Positions 44,828 to 52,886 of a stretch of 64,000 nucleotides of DNA are shown here, piece by piece (position 1 is the stretch's first letter; every line of letters starts with the position of its first letter). The notes under the pieces are model-generated. The model was not told where the DNA came from and searched no databases. It worked only from the letters and a program-made list of their open reading frames with translations. The DNA is from CALVGQ01 sp031551965 (lineage in GTDB: Bacteria; Bacillota_I; Bacilli_A; Erysipelotrichales; Erysipelotrichaceae): assembly GCA_031551965.1 (NCBI GenBank), contig JAVBMW010000028.1, positions 1-64,000 on the forward strand, in the 5' to 3' direction. A program made the position numbers and the translations under genes.

Positions 44828-46501
44828 ATGATAAAAGATATTAGAAAACAAGCTATTGTTTATCAAATTTACCCAAAGAGCTTTTGTGACAGCAACAATG
44901 ATGGACATGGCGATATCCAAGGAATCATCAGTAAATTGGATTATATAAAAGATTTAGGCGTCAATACGATCTGGCTATCACCGATCTTTGAAAGCCCTAA
45001 TTTTGATAATGGTTATGATATCAGTGATTATCAGAAAATAAATCCAGAATATGGAACTTTGGAAAATGTTGATCAATTAATTAATGAAGCTCATAAAAGA
45101 GGCATTAAAGTTGTGTTTGATTTGGTTGTGAATCACAGTTCACACCAGCATGAATGGTTTAAAAATAGTATCAGCAGTAAGTCTAGTAAATATCGGGATT
45201 ATTATATCTGGCGTGATGGAAAAGAGGGTAAAGAACCTAATAATTGGGGAGCTTTATTTGGTGGAAGTGCATGGACATATGATGAAAAGACAAATCAGTA
45301 TTATCTGGGTTTATTTTCACCACAGCAACCCGATCTAAACTGGGAGAATCCCAACCTTCGCAAAGAAGTATATAAGATGATGAAATGGTGGTTAAATCGT
45401 GGTATTGATGGATTTAGAATGGATGTCATCAGTTTGATTTCCAAACCTCAAAATTTTCCAGATGGAAAACTAAAAAAAGGAAGTCAATATGCTGCTTTTC
45501 ATCCCCTTGTTTCCAATGGTCCTCGTATCCATGAGTTTTTGCAGGAAATGAGAAATGAAGTATTGAATCAATTTGATACAATATCGATTGGTGAAGCTTC
45601 AGCAGTTACCTTAGATGAAGCAAGAAAATATGCTTCACTTGACCGATCTGAATTGGATATGGTTTTCCAATTTGAACATATGGATCTTGATGGTGGAGAA
45701 AGTTTTAAATGGAATGATCGAAAAATCAATGTAGTAGAACTAAAACAATGCTTGTCCAAATGGCAAACGGGCATGGAAGGTAAGGCTTGGAATACTTTGT
45801 TTTTTAGTAATCATGATCAGCCAAGAGTAGTATCACGATTAGGTGATGAAGGCCAATACAGAGAAAAATCAGCGAAGATGTTGGCAACTTGCTTCTATTT
45901 GATGAAAGGAACACCTTTTATCTTTCAAGGAGATGAGTTATCTATGACCAATACTACTTTTAAAAACATCGATGAAGTTAGAGACTTGGAAAGTATAAAT
46001 GCCTACCATGACTTTGTTGAAAATAAAATGTTTACCAGTGATCAAATGCTTCGCTATATTAGTTTAAAGGGAAGAGACAATGCAAGATTACCGATGCAAT
46101 GGAATGATGGTATCTATGGAGGTTTTTCTGAGGCAAAACCATGGATAAAATGCAATGACAATGCCAGTGTGATCAATGCTGAAGATCAATTGAGTAGAGC
46201 GGATTCAGTTTATCATTACTTCAAAAAGCTAATCGAACTAAGACAATCAAAAAATGTTTTCATTGATGGAAAATATGAGTTGATCAATGAGCTTGATGAA
46301 AATGTTTATGCCTATTTGAGAACAGATGAAAATGAAACGATTTTGATTGTATGTAACTTCACTGATCAAAAGATTAAATTTGATTGTGATTTTGAATGCT
46401 CAGAAGTGCTTATACGTAATGATGAAAATTCTACTTTCATAAATGATTCTATGCTTAATCCTTATGAAACGATCGTACTAAAAAAGAGTATTAATTATTA
46501 A
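44828..46501 (+). CDS. GH13 alpha-glucosidase (oligo-1,6-glucosidase-like)
   Basis: 557 residues, typical of the GH13 oligo-1,6-glucosidase/TreC/MalL group. Conserved regions: VFDLVVNHSS, nucleophile D199 (GFRMDVIS), acid/base E256 (SIGEAS) and D330 (SNHDQPR). Val after the nucleophile Asp is associated with preference for alpha-1,6 bonds. No signal peptide. It starts three bases after the fusion gene, so it acts on the sugar brought in by that transporter, probably after ester removal (inference). Confidence 0.9.
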   Translation: MIKDIRKQAIVYQIYPKSFCDSNNDGHGDIQGIISKLDYIKDLGVNTIWLSPIFESPNFDNGYDISDYQKINPEYGTLENVDQLINEAHKRGIKVVFDLVVNHSSHQHEWFKNSISSKSSKYRDYYIWRDGKEGKEPNNWGALFGGSAWTYDEKTNQYYLGLFSPQQPDLNWENPNLRKEVYKMMKWWLNRGIDGFRMDVISLISKPQNFPDGKLKKGSQYAAFHPLVSNGPRIHEFLQEMRNEVLNQFDTISIGEASAVTLDEARKYASLDRSELDMVFQFEHMDLDGGESFKWNDRKINVVELKQCLSKWQTGMEGKAWNTLFFSNHDQPRVVSRLGDEGQYREKSAKMLATCFYLMKGTPFIFQGDELSMTNTTFKNIDEVRDLESINAYHDFVENKMFTSDQMLRYISLKGRDNARLPMQWNDGIYGGFSEAKPWIKCNDNASVINAEDQLSRADSVYHYFKKLIELRQSKNVFIDGKYELINELDENVYAYLRTDENETILIVCNFTDQKIKFDCDFECSEVLIRNDENSTFINDSMLNPYETIVLKKSINY

Positions 46502-46519
46502 ATTTTGGAGGGAAAAGTT

Positions 46520-47362
46520 ATGGCAAATAGAAACTTTAACTATGAAGAAATTGCACCCAATACGTTAAGAATCGATGAATTTGGTCTGGATACAGTTTAC
46601 CTTGTTTGGGGTACCAAAGAAGCATTGGTCATTGATACTGGAACTGGATTTGGTGATTTAAAAGGTTTTGTGGAATCGATGACTTCACTGCCTTATAAAG
46701 TTGTCGCAACGCATGGACACATGGATCATATTGGTGGAAGACAACAATTTGATGAAATCTATATTCACGAAAAAGATATCTCCATGATCTCAGAAGCTAA
46801 TTATATAACTCGCAAAGTATATGCAAAAGTAATGCTGAACACGTATAAGACTGATAAGCCACTTTTCAGTATGAAAGATATGGTAAAAGGGAAGGAACCA
46901 AAAATAAATATTATTCATCAAGGTGATGTATTTGATCTTGGAGATAGAAAACTTCATGTTTACCACACTCCAGGACATACCCCTGGTTCAATATGTTTAC
47001 TTGATGAAAAAGAAAAAATCCTTTTTTCAGGAGATTCTTTCCAACCCATAACTCTTCTTTCTATGAAACATGAAAATAGAAACGAAGTCCTAAAATTATG
47101 GTTTGAAAATGCTTTAAGTATCTATGAAATAAAGGATAAATTTGAAATGATTGCAGGAGGTCATGAAAAAGTGGACTATGAAGTCATGGATGATTTGATC
47201 AAATGTGCTAAAGGGCTAATGGATGGATCAATTAAAATTGAAAAAATGAAGATTCATATTTTTAATGGAAACTTTGCGAAATATGGCAAAGCCTCTATGA
47301 CCACAGATAAAAACGTAACCAGTGTAACAACAATATTAAAACAATTGTTCAATTTGATTTAA
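46520..47362 (+). CDS. Metallo-beta-lactamase-fold hydrolase, second copy
   Basis: 280 residues with H65-x-H67-x-D69-H70 (THGHMDHIGG), TPGHTPGS and FSGDSF. It is paralogous to the MBL protein at 39794 (both have an ALVIDT/AILIDT strand, GDVFDLGDRKL/GHIFDLGNRKL and a shared end). Start at ATG 46520 behind TTTGGAGGG. Last gene of the rightward operon. The pair suggests a dedicated step, such as hydrolysis of a lactone, thioester or phosphoester produced by the pathway, but this is unproven. Confidence 0.84.
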   Translation: MANRNFNYEEIAPNTLRIDEFGLDTVYLVWGTKEALVIDTGTGFGDLKGFVESMTSLPYKVVATHGHMDHIGGRQQFDEIYIHEKDISMISEANYITRKVYAKVMLNTYKTDKPLFSMKDMVKGKEPKINIIHQGDVFDLGDRKLHVYHTPGHTPGSICLLDEKEKILFSGDSFQPITLLSMKHENRNEVLKLWFENALSIYEIKDKFEMIAGGHEKVDYEVMDDLIKCAKGLMDGSIKIEKMKIHIFNGNFAKYGKASMTTDKNVTSVTTILKQLFNLI

Positions 47363-47373
47363 ATAGGATAGCC

Positions 47374-47424
47374 AAAAAAGAGAATATTATCGAATACTAT
47401 ATCAGTTTCGAAATATTCTCTTTT
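47374..47424. terminator. Bidirectional terminator
   Basis: AAAAGAGAATAT (47376-47387) pairs with ATATTCTCTTTT (47413-47424), with inner TCGA/TCGA, and T-rich sequence on both sides. It serves the convergent MBL and NmrA-like genes. Confidence 0.75.
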
Positions 47425-47442
47425 CATTTTATAAAACAATAG

Positions 47443-48303
47443 CTACTTCCAAGCGGAAAGATTTTTTTTCACAAATTTTCTGAAAGTTTGTGGTTTTTTA
47501 CCCATTACATCTTCAAATACGGTTGTTGTGTTTTTTGCGGTTCCCATACGAGTCATCATATATAACATTCCCATAACAGTCGAATATTCTTTGTCAAGCT
47601 TACGGATTTCGATCCAATACTTTTTCGCAAAGCTTGGTTTTGGATTGGCATATTCAATAGAACGCCCTAATTCTTCACTTAAAATTTTCGCGACTTCAAA
47701 ATAATTAATTGCTTCTGGACCTGTAATAGAATAACCTCTATTTTGATGTTTTTCAGGCTCACTTAATACTTTTGCGGTAATTTCACCAATATCTTCTGCG
47801 TCAATAAAGCTAGTTAAGGCATTTTTCACAGGAACTACAATGTTATTAAAATGTTTGATTTCAAATGCGTGAATCCCACTGATATTTTGCATAAAGAAAC
47901 TAGGACGGATATGACAATAGGGAAGACCTGCTTGTTCAATATATTTCTCGATTTTGTGATGAGGAGGCACTGGATTGTTTTCAACACCAATGAGGGATAA
48001 AAAACTAACTAATTTCATATCTTTTTGATTTTTCAAAGTTTCTACAAATGGTTTTAGATCTTCAGGTTTTCCTAAATGTGGAGGACGCATAATGAATACA
48101 CGATCCACGTCTTGTAATGCAGGTTCAAATGTATCTGGATTAGTAAAATCAAAATACACCGAGGTTGCCAAGTCACCATATTTAGACGCTAATGCTTCTA
48201 AATTAATATCAGCCACAACAACTTCTTGTTTGTTTAAAATCAGATGTTTTGCTACATAACCGCCGACATTGCCTAATGCGCCAGTTACCATAATTTTTCC
48301 CAT
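47443..48303 (-). CDS. NmrA-like NAD(P)-binding protein
   Basis: 286 residues, atypical SDR of the NmrA/YtfG type. The N-terminal TGALGNVGGYVAKHL is the dinucleotide-binding loop, VVVADINLEAL follows, and the classical Tyr-x-x-x-Lys is not in the usual context. Members act as NAD(P)H-quinone or azo reductases or redox sensors. Fifteen bases downstream of a MarR gene on the same strand and probably under its control. Confidence 0.83.
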   Translation of the reverse strand: MGKIMVTGALGNVGGYVAKHLILNKQEVVVADINLEALASKYGDLATSVYFDFTNPDTFEPALQDVDRVFIMRPPHLGKPEDLKPFVETLKNQKDMKLVSFLSLIGVENNPVPPHHKIEKYIEQAGLPYCHIRPSFFMQNISGIHAFEIKHFNNIVVPVKNALTSFIDAEDIGEITAKVLSEPEKHQNRGYSITGPEAINYFEVAKILSEELGRSIEYANPKPSFAKKYWIEIRKLDKEYSTVMGMLYMMTRMGTAKNTTTVFEDVMGKKPQTFRKFVKKNLSAWK

Positions 48304-48317
48304 TTTCTATTCTCCTG

Positions 48318-48740
48318 TTAATCTTCATTTAAAAGGACTTTATTTGCTTTTGATAATAATTTGATCAATTGATCAAATTCTTCATTTCCAAGTTTTGAAC
48401 GCAAATTTTCCATTGCTTTAAAATACTCATCATATGTTTCATTTGTTAATTTTCTTGCTTTTTCTGTAGGATTTAATGTGAAACTGCGTTTATCCTGCAA
48501 AGATGTTATTTTTTCAAGATATCCCTTATCACAAAGGGAATTGACCATTGCAGTGATCATTGGTTTTTTCACTTTAAAGAAATCGGCAGCCATTAAAGGT
48601 GTAACCGGAGTTTGACTTTTAACAGTCAAAATCAACAATCCCATTTCACTGGAACGAATTGGAATATTTTTTCTTGAGTTTGCATTCAATCGACAAAACA
48701 TCGAAACTTCTTCTGCACTCTTCGCTAGAATATCAATCAT
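48318..48740 (-). CDS. MarR-family regulator
   Basis: 140-residue winged-helix repressor: MGLLILTVKSQTPVTPLMAADFFKVKKPMITAMVNSLCDKGYLEK covers the recognition helix and LQDKRSFTLNPTEKA the wing. First gene of a two-gene operon with the NmrA-like reductase. Two copies of an AGTTAA-N5-TTAACT site lie just upstream of its start, so it is probably autoregulated. Confidence 0.87.
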   Translation of the reverse strand: MIDILAKSAEEVSMFCRLNANSRKNIPIRSSEMGLLILTVKSQTPVTPLMAADFFKVKKPMITAMVNSLCDKGYLEKITSLQDKRSFTLNPTEKARKLTNETYDEYFKAMENLRSKLGNEEFDQLIKLLSKANKVLLNED

Positions 48741-48755
48741 AAGTATTCTCCTAAA

Positions 48756-48800
48756 AGTTAATCAAGTTAACTAATATCATTATAGTTAATTAGATTAACT
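48756..48800. promoter_or_regulatory. Twin operator for the MarR regulator
   Basis: AGTTAA-N5-TTAACT occurs at 48756-48772 and again at 48784-48800, 28 bases apart centre to centre, immediately upstream of the MarR start at 48740. Each is a 17-base palindrome of the size bound by a MarR dimer. Confidence 0.72.
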
Positions 48801-48821
48801 ATGTCAATAAGATATTTTTGC

Positions 48822-48849
48822 AATAAAAAAAGTGTAATTTCCATTACAC
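48822..48849 (-). terminator. Terminator after HxlR gene
   Basis: GTGTAAT and ATTACAC (48832-48838 and 48843-48849) form a hairpin with a short loop, followed on the minus strand by TTTTTTT. Confidence 0.75.
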
Positions 48850-48869
48850 AAAGATTAAAATAATACAAA

Positions 48870-49199
48870 TTATGCTAATTTTCTTTTGTACTCTAAACCC
48901 CATTTTGTCATGGCATCAAGAATAGATTTTAAACTATAACCAGTTTCAGTTAATGTATATTCAACACGGGGTGGCACTTCAGCATACACTTTTCTAGTCA
49001 ACAAACCACTTTCTTCCATAGAACGAAGATTGGCTGTTAAAACCTTTTGAGAAATATTACCTACTGATTTTTTAAGTTCACCAAATCGCTTGGTTCCATC
49101 CATTAAATCACGTAAAATAAGAACTTTCCATCGATCACTTATTAGTAGTAACGTTGTTTCTACAGGGCATGCGGGTAATTTATTGTTTAATTTAGTCAT
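48870..49199 (-). CDS. HxlR-family regulator
   Basis: 109-residue winged-helix protein: CPVETTLLLISDRWKVLILRDLMDGTKRFGELKKSVGNISQKVLTANLR is diagnostic, with the near N-terminal Cys that senses electrophiles or oxidants in family members such as HypR. Divergent from the frameshifted flavin-binding gene at 49326, its likely target. Confidence 0.88.
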   Translation of the reverse strand: MTKLNNKLPACPVETTLLLISDRWKVLILRDLMDGTKRFGELKKSVGNISQKVLTANLRSMEESGLLTRKVYAEVPPRVEYTLTETGYSLKSILDAMTKWGLEYKRKLA

Positions 49200-49246
49200 A
49201 ATGTCTCCTATTTTTCAATAGTATCTAAAAGGTTACTATAACACAA

Positions 49247-49262
49247 TAAAGTGCTTACTTTA
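49247..49262. promoter_or_regulatory. Inverted repeat between HxlR and its target
   Basis: TAAAGT (49247-49252), GCTT, ACTTTA (49257-49262) is a perfect inverted repeat in the 126-base divergent gap and a candidate HxlR operator. Confidence 0.4.
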
Positions 49263-49325
49263 CAATGTATCCTTATGATTCTATTATAAACATGTAGTTA
49301 TTGAACTGCAAGGAGGAAAATTAAA

Positions 49326-49726
49326 ATGAATGAAGTAGTACAATTTTTACAAGAAAACCCAGTACAATATTTAGCGACAGTTGGAACAGATGGTAAAGCG
49401 AAGTGTAGACCATTTATGTTTGCGGGAGCTCTAGAGGGCAAACTTGGTTTTGTACAAACTGCCAAAAAGATGTGTACAACGATCTGCAAGCAAATCCAAA
49501 TGTTGAACTATCAGTATCATCATCTAGTTATGCATGGATTCGATTGAATGGAAAGGCAGTATTTGAAAACAACAAATCCGCAAAAGAAATGTGTATTGCT
49601 AATCCAATCGTAAAAAGTCAATACGGTACCGCAGATAATCCAATTTTTGAAGTTTTCTATTTAGAAAAAGCAATGGCAGTTATCGCAGATTTCAGTGGTA
49701 ATCCTGCTCAACATTATACTTTGTAA
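49326..49726 (+). pseudogene. Frameshifted pyridoxamine 5-phosphate oxidase-like gene
   Basis: A flavin-binding split-barrel protein of about 133 residues is split between two frames. From ATG 49326 (behind AGGAGG) the first frame reads MNEVVQFLQENPVQYLATVG... to AKK; the second continues from about 49466 with VYNDLQANPNVELSV to AQHYTL at 49726. The break is at an A5 run (49464-49468). Adding one A would give AKKDVYNDLQ and join the halves perfectly. The possible causes are a true mutation, a sequencing slip, or -1 ribosomal slippage on C-AAA-AAG. Confidence 0.85.
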
Positions 49727-49729
49727 TAT

Positions 49730-49760
49730 AAAAATACGGTGATGCCGTATTTTTATTTTG
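49730..49760 (+). terminator. Terminator after the frameshifted gene
   Basis: AAAAATACGG (49730-49739) pairs with CCGTATTTTT (49745-49754), then TATTTT. Confidence 0.8.
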
Positions 49761-49859
49761 GATATTTCACAGAATTTTCATTTGAATAAAAATCAATATA
49801 AAGTTATGATTAGGTTAGTATTTAAATATTATTTTTCTCTATATAAAGGGGGAATCGCT

Positions 49860-50216
49860 ATGGTTTATTCAACATATCAAACTTCAAATGGAATTGGTGA
49901 AGGAATATTTTTGATTTTTGTTATTGTTATTGTTTGTATTTGTTTTAAAAAATTTATCGAATGGAAGAATAATGAAGATTCTGAAAGGCTTACTAAAGAA
50001 GCAATTATTGTTGCTAAACGAATGCAATTCAATCATTACAATCATGCAAATTCTTTTGCAAATCAAACCTATTATATTACATTTGAATTTGATGATGGAA
50101 ATCGAGTTGAATTAAGAATGAGTTCTAAAGAATATGGTCTTTTAGCAGAACGGGACAAAGGAATTTTGACGTATCAGGGATTTCGTTTCATTGACTTTAT
50201 AAGAATAAAAGATTAA
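49860..50216 (+). CDS. DUF2500-type membrane-anchored protein (first of three)
   Basis: 118 residues: one N-terminal membrane segment (GIFLIFVIVIVCICF, about 13-33), then a soluble beta-rich domain ending in the repeated motif YYITFEFDDGNRVELRMSSKEYGLL...GILTYQGFRFIDFIR. This matches the DUF2500/YpsO-like pattern of unknown function. Start chosen at ATG 49860 behind AAGGGGG. Two paralogues follow directly. Confidence 0.78.
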   Translation: MVYSTYQTSNGIGEGIFLIFVIVIVCICFKKFIEWKNNEDSERLTKEAIIVAKRMQFNHYNHANSFANQTYYITFEFDDGNRVELRMSSKEYGLLAERDKGILTYQGFRFIDFIRIKD

Positions 50217-50235
50217 TCATCTAGAGAGGTTAAGC

Positions 50236-50646
50236 ATGTATAACTACAACCCGTATTCGTCTTTTCAAACTATGAATAGTATTGCAGGGCTAATATTCTT
50301 TTTAGTTTTTGCTTTGTTTATCTTTGTGATTGGTAAAGGTATCATCGAGTGGTTGCATAATGAAAACTCTCCAAGGTTAAGTGTTCATGCAATAATAATC
50401 GCAAAAAGGGTTAGGATTGATCATGATCATATACATCATCACAATAATCCCACGGATATTAGTATGGGAATGCATGTGACAACGACAACGTCTGAATACT
50501 ACTACATTACATTTGAGTTTAATGATAAAGACAGAGTTGAATTTAGGGTTGATTCCAAAGTTTATGGTGTGCTTATCGAAAACGATAAAGGAATACTTAC
50601 TTATCAAGGAACTCGTTTTCTTGATTTTAGAAGGACAATTGACTAG
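50236..50646 (+). CDS. DUF2500-type membrane-anchored protein (second)
   Basis: 136 residues with a membrane segment (AGLIFFLVFALFIFVIGKGI, about 18-37) and the domain YYYITFEFNDKDRVEFRVDSKVYGVL...GILTYQGTRFLDFRR. A His-rich insert (HDHIHHHNN, near residue 64) is not present in its neighbours and could bind metal. Nineteen bases after the first copy, behind AGAGGT. Confidence 0.78.
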   Translation: MYNYNPYSSFQTMNSIAGLIFFLVFALFIFVIGKGIIEWLHNENSPRLSVHAIIIAKRVRIDHDHIHHHNNPTDISMGMHVTTTTSEYYYITFEFNDKDRVEFRVDSKVYGVLIENDKGILTYQGTRFLDFRRTID

Positions 50647-50668
50647 TTGGTTTTAAAGGAGGACGGTT

Positions 50669-51040
50669 ATGCTTGAAAAAATTTTAGCGTTTCTTGTTTT
50701 TGCGATGATTATGCTTGTAATGTATTTACAAAGTGAAAGTTATGAACAGCGAAAAAACGAAAAAGCACCAAGGATTTCTACCAATGCTTACATTGGATCA
50801 AAAAGTATAAAAAAGGAACAAAATATTCATCGGTATATGCAAACCCGTAATATGGTAATGCCAAGAGATTTTACTGCAGACAAAAGATACTATGTCGCCT
50901 TTGATCTTGAAGATGGAAATAGAAAAGAATTTAAAGTGAGCTCAAATCAATATAAAGAATTAATGGAACGAGAAACAGGAACACTTACTTTCCAAGGAAC
51001 ACAGTTTATTGAATTTATAAGAAGACAAAAAGCAATTTAG
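50669..51040 (+). CDS. DUF2500-type membrane-anchored protein (third)
   Basis: 123 residues with a short N-terminal membrane segment (ILAFLVFAMIMLVMYL) and RYYVAFDLEDGNRKEFKVSSNQYKELME...TLTFQGTQFIEFIRR. Same architecture as the two preceding genes and behind AAGGAGG. The stop codon lies inside the terminator stem that ends this three-gene unit. Confidence 0.76.
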   Translation: MLEKILAFLVFAMIMLVMYLQSESYEQRKNEKAPRISTNAYIGSKSIKKEQNIHRYMQTRNMVMPRDFTADKRYYVAFDLEDGNRKEFKVSSNQYKELMERETGTLTFQGTQFIEFIRRQKAI

Positions 51041-51067
51041 AGTAACGAATTATTCTAAATTGCTTTT
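51028..51067 (+). terminator. Terminator after DUF2500 genes
   Basis: AAAAGCAATTTAGA (51028-51041) pairs perfectly with TCTAAATTGCTTTT (51054-51067); it overlaps the last codons of the third gene. Confidence 0.85.
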
Positions 51068-51133
51068 CTTTTGTTGAGATTAGATTGAAACAACGATATA
51101 ATGATGACTAATGTTGCTTAGAAAGAGGTAGTT

Positions 51134-52726
51134 ATGATAGCGTTACAGAATGTTACTTTACAATATGGTGGAAGAGTATTGTTTGAAAATATTTCTACAA
51201 AGTTTACGAGTGGAAATTGTTATGGAGTTATTGGAGCCAATGGTGCAGGGAAATCTACACTTTTAAAAATATTATCCAAGGAAATAGAGCCTACAAATGG
51301 TGAAGTTGTGATCGATGCCAAAGAGCGCATGTCAATTTTAAAACAGGATCATTTTGCTTATGAAGAAAATGAAGTATTGGAAACTGTGTTAATGGGTAAT
51401 AAACGATTGCATGAAATCATCAAAGAAAAAGAAGTTCTTTATGCGAAAGAAGATTTTAATGATGAAGATGGAATCAAACTAAGTGAGCTTGAAGGAGAGT
51501 TCGCTGAAATGGATGGTTGGAATGCTGAAACTGAGGCAGAAATCATGTTAAATGCGCTTGGAATCACTGAACAGTTTCATCACTTGAAAATGAGTGAATT
51601 AGATGGCCCACAAAAAGTAAAAGTTTTACTAGCTCAAGCATTGCTTGGAAATCCTGATATTTTACTTTTAGATGAACCAACTAATAACTTAGATTTAGAG
51701 TCTATTCGTTGGCTTGAAAATTTTTTGATGAATTTTAAAAATATTGTCATTGTAGTGAGCCATGACCGTTACTTTTTAAATAAGGTTTGTACTCACATTG
51801 CAGATATTGATTTTAATCGTATTCAAGTTTATGTAGGTAATTATGATTTCTGGTATGAATATAGTCAAATGCAACTTCAACAAGCGAAAGATACAAATAA
51901 AAAAGCAGAAGCGAAGAAGAAGGAATTAGAAGACTTTATCGCTAGATTTAGTGCTAATGCCTCTAAGGCAAAACAGGCAACATCACGTAAGAAACTATTA
52001 GATAATTTGGAAATGGTTGATATGAAACCATCTCTTCGCCGATATCCCTTTATTGGATTCAAAGCAGGTAGAGAAGTAGGAAATATTGTATTAAGTGTTG
52101 AAGGTTTATCGAAATCAGTCAATGGTGTTCAACTACTAAATGACGTTTCATTTTCAATTCGAGGGGATGAAAAGGTTGCGTTTGTCGGAGACGAATTAGC
52201 GACAACCCTACTATTTAAAATATTAATGGGGCAAGAAGAACCTGATGCAGGAAAATACCAATGGGGAGTGACTACAACACAACAATACTTCCCTAAAGAT
52301 AACTCTGAATTTTTTGATGATTGCGATTTAACGTTGGTTGAATGGTTACGTCAATTTGATCGTAAGGAACAAAATGAACAAGAACTTCGCGGATGGTTAG
52401 GTCGTGTGTTGTTTTCAGGAGAAGAAGCACTTAAAAAGGCGTCTGTGTTATCAGGTGGTGAAAAGGTAAGGTGCATGTTTGCGAAGATGATGATGGAAGA
52501 TGCAAATGTACTTATCTTTGATGATCCAACCAATCATTTGGACCTAGAATCGATCCAAGCTTTGAATCAAGGATTAATTCAATTTAAAGAAAACATCTTG
52601 TTTACAAGTCATGACCATCAATTTATTCAGACTGTCGCCAATAGAATTATTGAACTCAATCCTGATGGATTTATTGATCGCCTTGGAACTTATGATGAAT
52701 ATTTAGAGTTTAAAATGCAATATTGA
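51134..52726 (+). CDS. ABC-F family ATPase, YkpA/YbiT-like
   Basis: 530-residue cytoplasmic protein with two ABC domains and no membrane part; ABC-F proteins act on ribosomes. First domain: Walker A GANGAGKST (about 36-44) and Walker B ILLLDEPTNNLDLE, but a divergent signature (SELDGPQK). Second domain: divergent Walker A (GDELATTL, lacking the Lys) but intact LSGGEK signature and DDPTNHLDLE. The same asymmetry is familiar in YkpA-type members, so it is a family trait rather than decay. Confidence 0.88.
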   Translation: MIALQNVTLQYGGRVLFENISTKFTSGNCYGVIGANGAGKSTLLKILSKEIEPTNGEVVIDAKERMSILKQDHFAYEENEVLETVLMGNKRLHEIIKEKEVLYAKEDFNDEDGIKLSELEGEFAEMDGWNAETEAEIMLNALGITEQFHHLKMSELDGPQKVKVLLAQALLGNPDILLLDEPTNNLDLESIRWLENFLMNFKNIVIVVSHDRYFLNKVCTHIADIDFNRIQVYVGNYDFWYEYSQMQLQQAKDTNKKAEAKKKELEDFIARFSANASKAKQATSRKKLLDNLEMVDMKPSLRRYPFIGFKAGREVGNIVLSVEGLSKSVNGVQLLNDVSFSIRGDEKVAFVGDELATTLLFKILMGQEEPDAGKYQWGVTTTQQYFPKDNSEFFDDCDLTLVEWLRQFDRKEQNEQELRGWLGRVLFSGEEALKKASVLSGGEKVRCMFAKMMMEDANVLIFDDPTNHLDLESIQALNQGLIQFKENILFTSHDHQFIQTVANRIIELNPDGFIDRLGTYDEYLEFKMQY

Positions 52727-52732
52727 TTATTA

Positions 52733-52762
52733 AGAGTGCTTACTTTAGCATTCTTTTTTTAT
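52733..52762 (+). terminator. Terminator after ABC-F gene
   Basis: AGAGTGCT (52733-52740) pairs with AGCATTCT (52747-52754, one G-T pair), followed by TTTTTTATTT. Confidence 0.75.
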
Positions 52763-52774
52763 TTGTTAGAAATA

Positions 52775-52792
52775 ATGATAATGAAATAAATT
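52775..52792 (+). repeat. 18-base element shared with 55633-55650
   Basis: ATGATAATGAAATAAATT here and ATGATAATGAAACAAATT at 55633-55650 differ at one position. Each precedes a TATAAT box (52808-52813 and 55662-55667) in the same PTS cluster, one before the regulator gene and one before the EIIC gene. A candidate binding site of the LicR-type regulator. Confidence 0.5.
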
Positions 52793-52886
52793 ATTTTTGA
52801 AACATAATATAATTAATCAGTACAGTTACTGAATCTTTTCGTAATGATGAAGCATGAGTTATAATAATGTTAAGGAGGTCAAGAGT

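Noticed and set aside
51134..52726. Loss of Walker A lysine in the second ABC domain as a sign of decay
   Set aside because: YkpA-type ABC-F proteins are known to me with this same divergent second Walker A, so it is a family trait.
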